Assembly (NCBI GenBank): GCA_964019335.1
Contig: OZ025751.1
Coordinates: 62,001 to 126,000 of the forward strand
Reading direction: 5' to 3'
Origin: Diplonema japonicum
Taxonomy: Eukaryota; Euglenozoa; Diplonemea; Diplonemida; Diplonemidae
Length of the DNA stretch: 64,000 nucleotides
The first letter of the stretch is position 1. Each line of letters starts with the position of its first letter. The notes beneath the pieces were generated by a model. That model did not search any database. It was not told where the DNA came from and saw nothing but the letters and a program-made list of their open reading frames with translations. A program made the translations under genes and the position numbers. This document shows, piece after piece, positions 19,102 to 28,946 of the stretch.

Positions 19102-20163
19102 TTACATTTTCGCGGGCGAGAGGGGTTTTTGGTGAAGCGGCTGCGACGTGGCTAGCCTGCGCACCGTTTCTGCAAGCATTGGTGCGAGGCTCAAGACAAC
19201 CACCTTCTTGCGGAGAACAGGGTCTGCAACAAACTCGGGCGGTACGGGAACAGTGTTGGCAATGACAAGTTGGTCGAGCGTCGATGCTTTAATCCTCTCC
19301 GAGGCAGGGTGCGACAACACACCATGCGTGCAGAACGCGAACACTCGCCTCGCACCATTTTTCGTCAGCATCTCTGCAGCAAGGCACAACGTCCCAGAGG
19401 TATCTGTCATATCGTCCACAATAATACAATCAGACCCATCTACAGTGCCTACAAGGTCCATCCTCTCAATATCGCTCGCTGCACGGCGTTGTTTGATGAT
19501 CATGGCAAGCCCGGTTTTCCCTTGGTAACCCATCGACTCCATGGTTGTGCGGAATTCTTTGGCTCTGCTGACTCCACCCGCATCCGGTGAGACAACAACA
19601 GGCTTCACCATTTCCTTCTCCGCAAAAAAAGCAGCTCCGATCGATCCAGCTGAAAGGTTGTCGCAGGGCACGGTGGGGGGGAAAAACCCTTGAATCTGCC
19701 CACAGTGCAGATCAATACAACAAACTCTGCTGACCCCAACAGAAGATAGAAGGTGTGCAACATCCGCTGCTGAAATAGGTACACCCGTGCTGAGTTTTTT
19801 GTCTTGTCGTGCGTATCCGAAGTATGGTATAATCGCTGTTACTGAGCTTGCTGCAGCGCGTTTCATGCATGAAATCATGAGGAGGAGCTCTACTAGGGCG
19901 TCATTTACGCTTCCTTGGGAGGACCTGCACACGGGTTGGATGATGAATACTTTTTTAGCCTCTACCTCCTCGACCAGTTCGATGCTCTTTTCCCCGTCCT
20001 TGAATTTTGTGAGTTTGATCCTGCTCAGTTCCGCGCCCAGGTACTGCGCTGTCTCTTCGCATAACTCCGGGTGGCTTGTGCCGGCAAAAACCTTGCAGTT
20101 TTTGAGCTCGGAGGGGCTGCACTTCCCCGAGTAGTAGTGCCATCTCTTCGTGATTTGAGTCAT
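19102..20163 (-). CDS. Ribose-phosphate pyrophosphokinase (PRPP synthetase), 353 aa, PTS1-like end
   Basis: The enzyme makes PRPP from ribose 5-phosphate and ATP for purine, pyrimidine and other pathways. Family signatures are clear: KFKDGEKSIEL, YFGYARQDKK (the ATP-binding RQDKK), IDLHCGQIQGFF, VVSPDAGGVSRA and the PRPP loop DCIIVDDMTDTSGTL. The N-terminal ~20 residues (MTQITKRWHYYSGKCSPSE) extend beyond the usual bacterial start. The C-terminal tripeptide is AKM, an acceptable variant of the peroxisomal targeting signal, so a peroxisomal or glycosomal location is possible. Together with the AKL-ending Nudix protein this hints at a metabolically enriched peroxisome. The ATG lies after an AAT/TAA repeat on the coding strand. 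Length is normal. Confidence 0.95.
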   Translation of the reverse strand: MTQITKRWHYYSGKCSPSELKNCKVFAGTSHPELCEETAQYLGAELSRIKLTKFKDGEKSIELVEEVEAKKVFIIQPVCRSSQGSVNDALVELLLMISCMKRAAASSVTAIIPYFGYARQDKKLSTGVPISAADVAHLLSSVGVSRVCCIDLHCGQIQGFFPPTVPCDNLSAGSIGAAFFAEKEMVKPVVVSPDAGGVSRAKEFRTTMESMGYQGKTGLAMIIKQRRAASDIERMDLVGTVDGSDCIIVDDMTDTSGTLCLAAEMLTKNGARRVFAFCTHGVLSHPASERIKASTLDQLVIANTVPVPPEFVADPVLRKKVVVLSLAPMLAETVRRLATSQPLHQKPLSPAKM

Positions 20164-21303
20164 GTTATTATTATTATTATTTTTTATTACTTCTCGGACA
20201 CACCAACCCCTTTTTTTTTTTAAAAAAAAATTTTTTTTTTTCTTGAATGGGAAACAAAAAGAAGGGGGGAAAAAAAATAGTCACGCACTTACGTAAACCG
20301 AAAAGAAAAAAAAACGGAGTTGGGGGGGGGGGGGGGAATCAAAAAAACTGAAAAATGAAACACATATTTTTTTTTTTTTTGGTTGTGTAACTTTGTGTAA
20401 GGGAAGGGGGGGAAAGAAGTAAAAAAAAAAAAAAAAAAGAAAGAGGGAGGGAGGAACAATCAATACCGATGCAGTAAGAAAGAAGAAGAAGAAGAAGAAG
20501 AGAAAAAAAAAAAACAACAATAAATATCATTTCTCTGAAACTTGTCAAGCAAAGTAAAGGGGCCTCGTTGTGCGAGGTATATAGTGGTATTTAAGCCAGC
20601 CATTTTGCTAACGAGAAAAATCTTCTGCTGTACTCAAGTACCCATCATTCATTCAAGAATAAGATGGCCTGAAGCCCAACGTAGTTCTAAAATAGTAAAA
20701 GCTTTTTTTTTTTTTTTTCGTTCTTTCTTCTTTCTCCCCTCCCTTTTTTTTTTCTTTTGTTGCCGTTCTCTTGACAGAATTTGTCTTGAGACGTTAGAAG
20801 GAAACTGCAAACTCTTTCTTTTTTTTTTTTCCCTCTCCTTCTAGAGTACTCACCCTTCAGAGCGAAACTAAGTGAAAAAGAGGGTGGAGGAGGGCTGATT
20901 TGTGTCTTTTTTTTTTTTTTTTTTTTTCAAAAAAAGGTTTATTTTTACGTTTTTTTTTTTTTTTTTTTTTTTCCCCGTACCTCGGCAGAGGGGGTAGTTG
21001 CCACGTTTTATTTTTGGTTTTATTTTAGAAAAAAAAAATTTTTTTTTGAGGGAGGGAAAGGGGGAGAGGCTTGTTGGGATGCCGCACAATGTAGGCACTT
21101 CTTTACTAGCTCTTTATTGAGCCCCTCCCCCCCCCAAAAAAAAACAATTGTGTTTATTATAAAAATTTTGTTGTCAAATGACAACACAGAGTCATACATT
21201 TCACTTCTATCTGGTATTTACAATAAGCCCCCCCCCCCCCCCCCCCGGTACTTTGGGTGGGGTAAATAAATAAATAAAAAAAAAGGGCGCATTATTGCGT
21301 TAC

Positions 21304-21338
<35 letters not shown>

Positions 21339-21517
21339 GGTATCCGAAGCAGAAATGTATGTGGTTATGGAAAAGTAGAGCTTTTTTTTTTTTTTTTTTT
21401 TTTTTCCCCTCCAAGGGACAGCAAGACCTCTGGTATGTACTTGATGGTGCATGGGCGTAGTGAGCGTCCGTTTGACTTCGCGTCGCCTTAACGTTAAAAA
21501 ATCGAGTTTTTTTTTTT
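20164..21517. other. Low-complexity intergenic DNA with one complex island at about 20540-20705
   Basis: Dominated by poly(A), poly(T), poly(G) and a C-run near 21230-21246. The island at 20540-20705 has normal composition, including a short hairpin CCTCGTTGTGCGAGG at about 20561-20577. It could be an RNA gene or UTR, but no family is recognisable. Confidence 0.5.
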
Positions 21518-21758
21518 CCCCTCACTCTTCTTCACTCACTAGGAGGCCTCATAACTTTAACTAGTTGATATGAGATTTTGGAGTTAAATTATGGGGCTCA
21601 AGAATGAAAAGAAATGGGTCTTGTCGTGGGGAAAAAAAAAACGGTCCCAACCCCTTGAAATATCTTTTTGGGGGGATTACGGCTCTTAAGTGGGAAAATA
21701 AGCGCTTTCCTTCCCCTTAAAATGTCCTGGAAAAGGTGAATCAGTTATATTTTTATAT
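21518..21758. repeat. Decayed copy of the inverted-repeat element found at 31.4-31.8 kb
   Basis: The order of motifs CACTCACTAGG, GCCTCAT, ACTAGTT, GAGATTTT, CCCAACCCCTTGAAA, TTAAGTGGGAA and TTCCCCTTAAA matches the internal part of element C (31390-31690) with many substitutions and deletions. It ends at the left end of the MITE at 21759, so the MITE may have inserted into it. Confidence 0.7.
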
Positions 21759-22321
21759 ATATGGTCACCTCTCCGCTATTTGTCAATGCTTTTTTTTCGA
21801 AAAATGCGAAAAAACGCTTTTTTTTTTAATTTTTCACAAAAAAGGGGGGGCAGCATTGCAACCACAGGAAGTATGAAAGAAACGTGTAAATAGTCCCGAA
21901 AACTCCGTTAAAGGGCTTGCTTTTGAGAAAAAAAAAATACAATGTGGAGGGATGAAAACATAAAAATGAACCGAAATTCGGCTGTCACGAAAACGGGGAA
22001 AATGCAGCAAATCTCGATTTAAATTTTATTGACAATCTGCAGCCAAAGAGGGGTCCCACTGGAAGGTGCTTTTGTCTCTGTTCGATCTTCGGTGGGCACT
22101 AGTGAGCCCATTTGTGCGCGTTTTTTGGCCTGTTTTTGGCCCTCCTGATTCAGGCAATAAAATCAGATTTTCTACACAGCTACACTTCTAATAGCTTCAG
22201 AGTGCTCTTTTGGCCCATCAAACACCATGAGGTACTTGTGGGGGTGCTGTTGGACTCTTACAGCGGCTTTTCGGCATTTGCGGGCAGTACTTTGTGACAA
22301 ATAGCGGAGAGGTGACCATAT
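21759..22321. mobile_element. 563-bp MITE with perfect 27-bp terminal inverted repeats
   Basis: The termini at 21759-21785 and 22295-22321 are perfect inverted repeats of 27 bp; the outer part is ATATGGTCACCTCTCCGCTA. The flanks are AT-rich (TATAT on the left, poly(T) on the right), so a TA target-site duplication is possible but not provable. The interior has no frame long enough for a transposase. It includes a segment TTCGGTGGGCACTAGTGAGC at about 22088, which recurs in modified form (TTCGGTGGGCACCAGCGACT) at about 22621 outside the element. This is a typical non-autonomous DNA transposon. Confidence 0.88.
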
Positions 22322-23379
22322 TTTTTTTTTTGTTTTTGTTTCTCTTCTCTTTCAGAAAAAAAGGGATTTTTACCGCTTTTTTTTTTTTTTTTTTCCAAGT
22401 AGAAATTTCAAAAAAGAAAAGGGTGATTTCACTTTGTGTCCAAAAAAAGTCGAAAATTCACTTAAATACCCAAAATGGCTGAGCTGACGGCTGTAAAAAA
22501 TTTGAAAACAAAGTATTCATGTGTACAATAGGCAATCTCCTGTAAGTAGACAAGCCTTATTATGCACACATCTTCACATCGGGACTTCCCTTTGGAGTAA
22601 GAAGGGTCTGCCTGGGACTGTTCGGTGGGCACCAGCGACTTGCATTCTGCCCAGGTCTTTATTTGTGGAGAAATAAAAATAAAAAAAAATAAAAGTAAAA
22701 ATAAAAATAAAAATAAAAAAAAATAAAAAACTCAAAGGAGGTTTTGGCTATTATGTAAATTTTCGACTTTTTGTTGGGTATTTTGTGAATTGCCCCAGAG
22801 AAAAAAAAAAAAAAAAAAAAAAAAACAGGGGGAAAAAAAAAGGGAAATAATAATTGAATTTACGTTTTTTTTCCCCCCAAAGGAGAGGAAGAAGGGTAGA
22901 AGGGTAGAAGTTAAAAAAGAATAAAAACAAGAAAAAGAAAAAACTAAACTGACATTTTCTTTATTATATTTTTTTTTTCCTTTAAAAAAGGGATGGAGGC
23001 CAACGGTCAATCTCCTTCCCTCAAAAAAAATCTATGTGTCTTCTTTTTTTTTTCCTCTTTTTTTTTTCTTCCATCACTGAAATAAAGACAACCACTCGGC
23101 GTTAAGTGAAGAAATAAAAAAAAAGAAAAAAAAAAGACAGGGGGCCCGACGGTGTCTCTGCTATCTGTTTAAGAAAAAAAAAAGAAACAGTAAAAAAAAA
23201 AAGAAGGGTAACAGCAAAAATAAAAAAAAAAAAAAAAAAAAAAAAGAGAGACATTTAAGGGTACCTGCATGCAGGACGCTTGAGAAAAAAAAAAAGACAG
23301 CGTCTTCCTTCTCAAACCTCCACGATCCCAAAAAAAAGAAGAAAAAAAAAAGAAAAAAAAAATCCCGTCCCCCTCCACC
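22322..23379. other. Low-complexity intergenic DNA with one complex island at about 22480-22670
   Basis: The island at 22480-22670 has ordinary composition and a patch related to the MITE interior. The rest is homopolymers plus an (A5T)n-like tract at 22670-22730. No gene is supported. Confidence 0.6.
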
Positions 23380-24267
23380 TTACGGCGAAGCAGCACGAAG
23401 AACAACCGGCACAAACGGGGAAAGAAATTCTTGGATACTTTCCTTGTATTCGCCGTCCAAATAAAAATCGTTATGCCCGCATTTTCGTGAATAAATGGAA
23501 AGCCCGAGTTCAACTGATAACCACTCAGCATGTGCGTAGGGAACAATCGTGTCTTCTGTGCCATGTGCCAAGAAGATGCTTGTGCCATGTCTCTCTATGA
23601 CACGAAGGAGGTTTCGCTTGCTGTCGAAGATGTTGCTAAGGACGGTCCGAGACAGAAACTCGGGAATGAAATAGTCCAGAGCGATTCTGGGAATGGAGTA
23701 GAATGTTGATTGTAACACAATGGCTTTGGGAGGAAACCTGACTGCGAGTGAAGCCGCCACCCCACCCCCCACCGACACCCCGAAAAAAATCAAATTCGTT
23801 TGGTCAAATGTCGGCTCGGATGATAGTTCCACTATGTGGCGTGAAATGTCATCAATAATAGCATCTTCTGTGGGGACTCCCGTTGATTTCCCGTATCCCC
23901 TGTACTCTGGGATTGCCACGTTGAGCCCCATTGCCATGAACCACCTTGCTACCCCTACATAGTTGTTTATATACTCGCCATTCCCGTGGAAGATGAACAC
24001 TGTTGGTGCCTTTGCCATCTGCGGGTTGTCGAAGTACCATGCTTCTGAGCTGCCGTCGTCTGTCGGGTCGTCCACCCAGCTGATCTTTGCGTCTTTTGGA
24101 GGGTTTCCTTCAGGTGGCTGCAGAGCCATGGTCGGGAACAACAGCTGACACTGAACGAACCACAGGAAACACAGGTACATGAAATACATCAAGGGGATGA
24201 CCCCAAGCGCCTTGACACCACCGCCTATGAGCAGCAACATCGCTGTTAGCACTATCCGGCCGAGCAT
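23380..24267 (-). CDS. Membrane-anchored alpha/beta hydrolase, ABHD13/BEM46-like (295 aa)
   Basis: An N-terminal hydrophobic segment (residues ~5-45, including VIPLMYFMYLCFLWFV) anchors the protein. The hydrolase core follows: FIFHGNGEYINN (oxyanion strand), PEYRGYGKSTG, the nucleophile elbow GVSVGGG, the acid in HGTEDTIVP and the catalytic His in CGHNDFY. This order, size and anchor match BEM46/ABHD13-type serine hydrolases, whose substrates are mostly unknown (thioesters or lipids suspected). The region before the start reads TTTTTCAGGGGG followed by A residues and the ATG, a candidate splice acceptor plus poly(A) leader. Intact catalytic triad, so probably active. Confidence 0.88.
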   Translation of the reverse strand: MLGRIVLTAMLLLIGGGVKALGVIPLMYFMYLCFLWFVQCQLLFPTMALQPPEGNPPKDAKISWVDDPTDDGSSEAWYFDNPQMAKAPTVFIFHGNGEYINNYVGVARWFMAMGLNVAIPEYRGYGKSTGVPTEDAIIDDISRHIVELSSEPTFDQTNLIFFGVSVGGGVAASLAVRFPPKAIVLQSTFYSIPRIALDYFIPEFLSRTVLSNIFDSKRNLLRVIERHGTSIFLAHGTEDTIVPYAHAEWLSVELGLSIYSRKCGHNDFYLDGEYKESIQEFLSPFVPVVLRAASP

Positions 24268-24284
24268 TTTTTTTTTTTTTCCCC

Positions 24285-24287
24285 CTG
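24285..24287 (-). promoter_or_regulatory. Candidate splice-acceptor CAG upstream of the alpha/beta hydrolase
   Basis: On the coding strand, TTTTTCAG is followed by GGGG, a run of A and the ATG at 24267. The CAG lies about 17 nt from the start codon and would be a good trans-splice or cis-splice acceptor. Confidence 0.45.
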
Positions 24288-24312
24288 AAAAATTTTTTTT
24301 TGGGAAACAGGG

Positions 24313-24344
<32 letters not shown>

Positions 24345-24367
24345 TAGAAACATTTTTTTCCCCCCCC

Positions 24368-26311
24368 TTAAAAACTGAGCTCGTCTTCCGACCTAGGCAA
24401 GCGAGGGGAGTGGTTGAACCCTTGGTTCACCACGTTGAGGAAGCTTGAACACTGTTTCTGCCGGGTTTTGTTCAGCCACAGCACCACAAGCGCTCCGATC
24501 GTTCCCCACGCCTTGTTGATCTCCGCGAGCCCCGCAGTCTCCGAAAACCCCCTGTAAAACGAAAGATCCACGGCAGAACCCTGGACTTCCGGTGAAGCGT
24601 AAGGCTCCTCGCTCTCCCGAACAGCTTTGAGAGCCTGAAGTGTTTTATTGGGGTTTTGAGGCGCGGTCGGTTTCGCTTGCGGAGGAGCCTTCGCCCTGCG
24701 GATATGCGGCATATCTGAACGGGTTCTTTTAAAAAAAGCAGCGTGCGGCCACGCATCCACCGCAAGATGCGAATAACAAACATGCAGCAGAAAAATACAG
24801 GAAAGAGTTTTCAGCATTCTGTTGCTCGCGGCACCGGTACTGGTGGCGAGCTGCAAGACGGCACCGGTCTGGCAGAGAAACGACAATGGTGGGTTTGAAA
24901 AAGCAGGGTCGCATGTTAAACAAAACGCTAATTTATCGGAAATCGGCAGTTTGCTGTCCATAACAGGCACGAGACCGTCGAGAAGCTCGTGAAGCACAAC
25001 CGAACGCTCCCCGACAAGCTGCGTCACCGATGTTACATCAACCGCTCCCGTTTCACACGAAATCCATGACGAGATCAGCTTGTCCACACCCTGCGTGAAA
25101 ACCAATGGGAAATCTGACGAGTTTGCACATGCCGACACAGTATTTCTAAGCATCACCGCTGCATGAACAATGTGTCTCGGTGGGGGTTGCCTTGTGTCCG
25201 AACCCGGAACAGATGCCTTCAACAAAGAACGGATAGACTCGATCTCGGCTTCTTTTTGCCGAAGCTTGGCTTGTAAATTGCGTTCCTTCTGAACCTGTTC
25301 CTGGTACTCTAAATCCCGTCTGCATAGTTCGTCCAGATGATCGTTTTTGTTGGTTTCGATTTCAGCTTTCAATTTTGCGATTTTTGAGTCGCGTTCGGTG
25401 GTTTGAGCGAGCAGGTTCGTCCGTAGATGATTAATGGTTGGTTGCATGGATTTCGAATAGAGGGTCTCCTTATCGACAACAGCCTGCGATCTTATTACAA
25501 TCATCGCGCAGATCCACCTGTGGAAATATCGTTTCATCGTGGTTATTGAAGTGAACCGTTTGACCTTTCGCAGCAAATAGCTCGACTGCAACCTGCTCAG
25601 CTTCGTGTATTTTCGCAAAGATGTGAACACGAAAGATTTTATCTTGAGCCGGTACACCGTCAGCGTGCAGTCTAAAACCCTGTACAGCGCTCTTAACGAC
25701 ATCGCTTGCCTTGTGTTTTGGTTTTCAAACTTCACGAGTCGGAGCAGTGCTTCGTCGAAAATCTGAAAATAAGCGTTTTTGTCATGCCGGGTACAGTCGC
25801 GTTCAATTTGATTCGCTAAGGAAGCTGTTATGGAAGTTCTCGGAGGGTGGGTGCTTGGTTGGTAAAATATACAGGAATGGAGCTGGTTTAAAGCCCACTC
25901 TATTGAGATAGATTCGCCCACCTTCGCCTCGCATATTTTTCGAATTATTTTATCGGCAGCGGTGGCGCGGGTAAGCTTTCCCCTGTGCGTGTTCAAGCTT
26001 CTGTCTGCAAGTACCCTTGTCATGTCGGCCCATGTTACAATCGATGAGAATTTCTTCGCTTCTTCGTCCGCTAGTTCGCCCCATTCCTTGGTCTTCTCCT
26101 CCGCTTCCTTGCATTCTCTGTTGTACCTGGTGCACACTCGATCGATTGTGTTTCGCCTCAAAGGCGGGTTGGGCAGTAATGTTCGGTTTTTAACCCGTGT
26201 TACCCGAGCGGACATCACCCTGATATTCCGGGGAACGGTCTGATTTGCAGCGTGAATCTCCTCCAATGCTTTTATAGAAAGCGGCTCGGGACATATGAGA
26301 TAGTCCCCCAT
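24368..26311 (-). CDS. Coiled-coil protein of unknown family (647 aa)
   Basis: Single long frame. The N-terminal ~280 residues are basic and helical, with an Arg/Lys-rich stretch around residues 225-280 (FTSLRKYTKLSRLQSSYLL). A coiled coil spans about residues 290-365 (KIAKLKAEIETNKND and the following heptads). After residue 370 the chain becomes less charged and includes Cys-bearing hydrophobic helices. A Pro/Lys-rich linker near residue 560 precedes a short conserved-looking tail (GFSETAGLAEINKAWGTIGA) and a hydrophobic patch. A cytoskeletal or basal-body protein is plausible but unproven. The ATG follows TTTTTTTAGTCC and an AG-containing leader, consistent with a spliced 5' end. No family match recognised. 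Confidence 0.8.
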   Translation of the reverse strand: MGDYLICPEPLSIKALEEIHAANQTVPRNIRVMSARVTRVKNRTLLPNPPLRRNTIDRVCTRYNRECKEAEEKTKEWGELADEEAKKFSSIVTWADMTRVLADRSLNTHRGKLTRATAADKIIRKICEAKVGESISIEWALNQLHSCIFYQPSTHPPRTSITASLANQIERDCTRHDKNAYFQIFDEALLRLVKFENQNTRQAMSLRALYRVLDCTLTVYRLKIKSFVFTSLRKYTKLSRLQSSYLLRKVKRFTSITTMKRYFHRWICAMIVIRSQAVVDKETLYSKSMQPTINHLRTNLLAQTTERDSKIAKLKAEIETNKNDHLDELCRRDLEYQEQVQKERNLQAKLRQKEAEIESIRSLLKASVPGSDTRQPPPRHIVHAAVMLRNTVSACANSSDFPLVFTQGVDKLISSWISCETGAVDVTSVTQLVGERSVVLHELLDGLVPVMDSKLPISDKLAFCLTCDPAFSNPPLSFLCQTGAVLQLATSTGAASNRMLKTLSCIFLLHVCYSHLAVDAWPHAAFFKRTRSDMPHIRRAKAPPQAKPTAPQNPNKTLQALKAVRESEEPYASPEVQGSAVDLSFYRGFSETAGLAEINKAWGTIGALVVLWLNKTRQKQCSSFLNVVNQGFNHSPRLPRSEDELSF

Positions 26312-26378
26312 CCCGCCCCCTGGGGTTGGACTAAAAAAACTTTTTTTTTTGAAAAAAAGAGATTTTTTTTTTTTTTTT

Positions 26379-28469
26379 TTAGAAAGCCACCCCTGTGCTG
26401 TCTACCACCACCTCGTGTACTCGGACCGCCACCGAGGTGTCATCGTATCCCCATTTTAGTACCAACACATTCTTGCTTGATTTTCCCCTTTCCAAGCTGA
26501 TGGATGTTTTTTCGAATTGGATGGCCCCGTTTTCCTCGCGCACGGTGAGAGTGGGCAAGCACCGTTGCAGGGTGTGGAGAATCGACGGGAAAAGAGTTTC
26601 CTCAGGGGCAGGTGTGGGGAGAGGCTTCAGGGCAATGATCGCTTCGAATCCTGCTGGACGTTGAGCGGCGATGGGTACTAAATCCCTCGCGTTATCAACT
26701 GTGATGTGAAATGTCTCGTTTGTGCACGAAGCAGTGGCGACAAGCCCGTCCACTGTGATGTTCGTCCCCCATGAATCAAAGCTCTGCGTCAACACGGGGA
26801 ACTTCGTTCCCTTCCGGCCGAGTAGCATCTTCTTGACAGACTTCTCCCATTCTTCAATGTCGCACCCGCAATCACCATCGCAGGGCCCGTTCTTGACCTC
26901 GTCACCCACGGCAATACCCCATTTTTCCCACCATTTTTCATCGCCGGTGTATCTCTGTTCAGCCACGTCACCTGCTTCAGTCCTCTTCTGTCTTTTTTCG
27001 GTGTTGTTGTGTTCGAGCCAGTCGTGGGTGAAACCCGCGGCTCTGTTCAAAGCTGCTTTTGCTTTTTCGTGAACGCATGCTACGACATCGGGAAGGACCT
27101 GTACTGGGATGTCTCGTTTGATGTTAATGCTGAGATTCGCACCGTTTTTCGGGCAGTAACACCGTGCCTGTGTCTCAGTCTCGATTTGTTTTTGTAAAGG
27201 GAGCATTGCCTTTTCGTAGTCACCGTGAACCAACACAACGTGTTGGGGGTTTGAAAGCTGTATGAGTTTCATGATGCCGCGTGCGTCTGCGTGCGCTGAG
27301 AATGGAAGCGAGGCCACCTTGCATTTCACGTGATAATCTCCCCCGTCGATTTTCACATTTGGTTTCTCGTTGGTGAGTACTTCATGACCGACGGTGCCTT
27401 CAACACAGTACCCTGGTAGGATGACCGTGTTTTTCGAGTCCGTGCACCATTCTTTGAACGCCTTTAGTGAATTCCCGGCGTGGAGCATCCCGGGGGTTGA
27501 GAACAACACCAATGGTTTGTCCGACGCGAGGAGATCGTCGTTGAAAACCCCAACAGAGGGAAAGCTGAACGTACTGTCTAGCGATCCCGTCACCGCTTCG
27601 GAAGCCCAGTTTGTGTACAAACTGTAGTATTCGTTCGCACGACCAACCATCCCACGGGAGAAATAAATCGGGACGGTTAGATTCATACGTTTCCAGAATG
27701 CTTCAACAAGAATGAGAAGCTCTTGTGCGCGGCCCATGGCGAACACGGGAATGAGAACTTTACCGCCGGACGACACCGTTTCATAGATAAGAGACAGAAA
27801 ATCCCTTTCACGATGTTTCTTAGAATCCCGTATAGTGTTACCATAAGTTGATTCGGTGATTATTACATTTGGTCGGACGTTTGGAGGAAGCGTTGCACCT
27901 CTAAGGTGACGGTCGGAAGTGGTGTTGTAGTCGCCCGTGTACAGTACTGAGGTCCCGTTGACTTCTATGAGGAACATGGTCGCGCCTAGAACGTGTCCTG
28001 CATAGTACGCGGTGATCTTTAAATTCCGTTTGGGAAAGTGAATCGTTTCGTGGAGTCCTATCGCCGTTGCTTTTTCCATGCATTTCTTCGCGTCGTCTTC
28101 CTTCCAGATTTCCTTCCCCTTGTTCCGAGATATTCTCCAAAAATCCTGCAGTAGTAATGGTGCTATCGAACGGGTCGGTTTGCTCATGATTAAGGGTCCG
28201 CTGTACCCTACTTTTTCTGTTAGAAACGGGAGGGCGCCTGCGTGGTCTAGGTGGAAATGTGTCAGGAGAACAGCGTCCAGCTGTGTAGTAAGGTCGCCAT
28301 CTCCGATCATTGAAAAATCCGGGAACTGCTTGTGGTTTGTGTACCCCATGTGCATGCCGCAGTCCGCCATGACCATGACGTCGCCAATGGTGATGAGAAC
28401 GCATGAGCGGCCGACTTCTTGCCCTGCACCGAGGGGTGTTATTTTGACTTCTGACTTCCCCGTTTGCAT
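26379..28469 (-). CDS. INTS11: Integrator complex subunit 11-like MBL/beta-CASP endonuclease (696 aa)
   Basis: This is a CPSF73-family nuclease. The first residues, KITPLGAGQEVGRSC and MADCGMHMGY, are the N-terminal signature of INTS11 rather than CPSF73. Metal ligands are intact: HFHLDHAG (motif 2), YYAGHVLGA (motif 3), YTGDYN (motif 4), and beta-CASP motifs ITESTYG (A), SAHAD (B) and VHGDYEK (C). The C-terminal ~220 residues are diverged and Integrator-like, ending in a mixed alpha/beta domain. In animals and plants INTS11 cleaves snRNA and promoter-proximal nascent RNAs; it should be catalytically competent here. The 5' end reads TTATTTTTCAG, 19 A, then ATG, a candidate acceptor plus poly(A) leader. 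The large palindrome at 28506-28654 lies directly upstream. Confidence 0.93.
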   Translation of the reverse strand: MQTGKSEVKITPLGAGQEVGRSCVLITIGDVMVMADCGMHMGYTNHKQFPDFSMIGDGDLTTQLDAVLLTHFHLDHAGALPFLTEKVGYSGPLIMSKPTRSIAPLLLQDFWRISRNKGKEIWKEDDAKKCMEKATAIGLHETIHFPKRNLKITAYYAGHVLGATMFLIEVNGTSVLYTGDYNTTSDRHLRGATLPPNVRPNVIITESTYGNTIRDSKKHRERDFLSLIYETVSSGGKVLIPVFAMGRAQELLILVEAFWKRMNLTVPIYFSRGMVGRANEYYSLYTNWASEAVTGSLDSTFSFPSVGVFNDDLLASDKPLVLFSTPGMLHAGNSLKAFKEWCTDSKNTVILPGYCVEGTVGHEVLTNEKPNVKIDGGDYHVKCKVASLPFSAHADARGIMKLIQLSNPQHVVLVHGDYEKAMLPLQKQIETETQARCYCPKNGANLSINIKRDIPVQVLPDVVACVHEKAKAALNRAAGFTHDWLEHNNTEKRQKRTEAGDVAEQRYTGDEKWWEKWGIAVGDEVKNGPCDGDCGCDIEEWEKSVKKMLLGRKGTKFPVLTQSFDSWGTNITVDGLVATASCTNETFHITVDNARDLVPIAAQRPAGFEAIIALKPLPTPAPEETLFPSILHTLQRCLPTLTVREENGAIQFEKTSISLERGKSSKNVLVLKWGYDDTSVAVRVHEVVVDSTGVAF

Positions 28470-28488
28470 TTTTTTTTTTTTTTTTTTT

Positions 28489-28491
28489 CTG
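28489..28491 (-). promoter_or_regulatory. Candidate splice-acceptor CAG with poly(A) leader, INTS11
   Basis: TTATTTTTCAG on the coding strand is followed only by A residues until the ATG at 28469. A T-rich tract precedes the CAG, as expected of a 3' splice site. Confidence 0.5.
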
Positions 28492-28505
28492 AAAAATAAC
28501 TATTT

Positions 28506-28654
28506 ATTTAGTGAAAATAAGATCGTATGATTTTCACGCGTGGTGGCAGTGGTTTAACGAGTGGGTATATGACTTCACGAGCGAAGCGAGTGAAGTAACA
28601 TCAATGAGTTAAACATGCCACCACAAGTGAAAATCGGATCTATTTTCACTAAAT
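28506..28654. repeat. 149-bp imperfect palindrome upstream of INTS11
   Basis: The left arm at 28506-28558 and the right arm at 28608-28654 are inverted copies. Both contain ATTTAGTGAAAATA, GATTTTCAC, GTGGTGGCA and GTTTAAC elements in mirrored order. The ~49-bp centre holds a smaller hairpin (ACTTCAC ... GTGAAGT) around AGCGAAGCG. It abuts the inverted-repeat element starting at 28669, and may be one of its outer parts or a separate insertion. Confidence 0.85.
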
Positions 28655-28946
28655 CCGTTGTTTTATTTAACGTCAGTCAGATTTGAAAGGGTGGGGTATT
28701 ACAAGTTACAAGTTAAAATTTTACTGGGGGTGCTTCTGGTTGATATTGATTGTCAAGGCATATCCTGTGTGGTGCGGGCTGTGCGTCCATGAGTGCTGAC
28801 AGGACCTCGGTCTGGACCTGTGAGGCTGCTGCCTGGGTTGCTGAGGTTGCCCCACTAGCAGCTGTCACCGCTGCTGGCTTGCCAAGCCCACCTCTCTCCC
28901 CTTCTGTTGAGAGAGGCGACCAGATCTTTGAGTGACGTAAAAAGTG

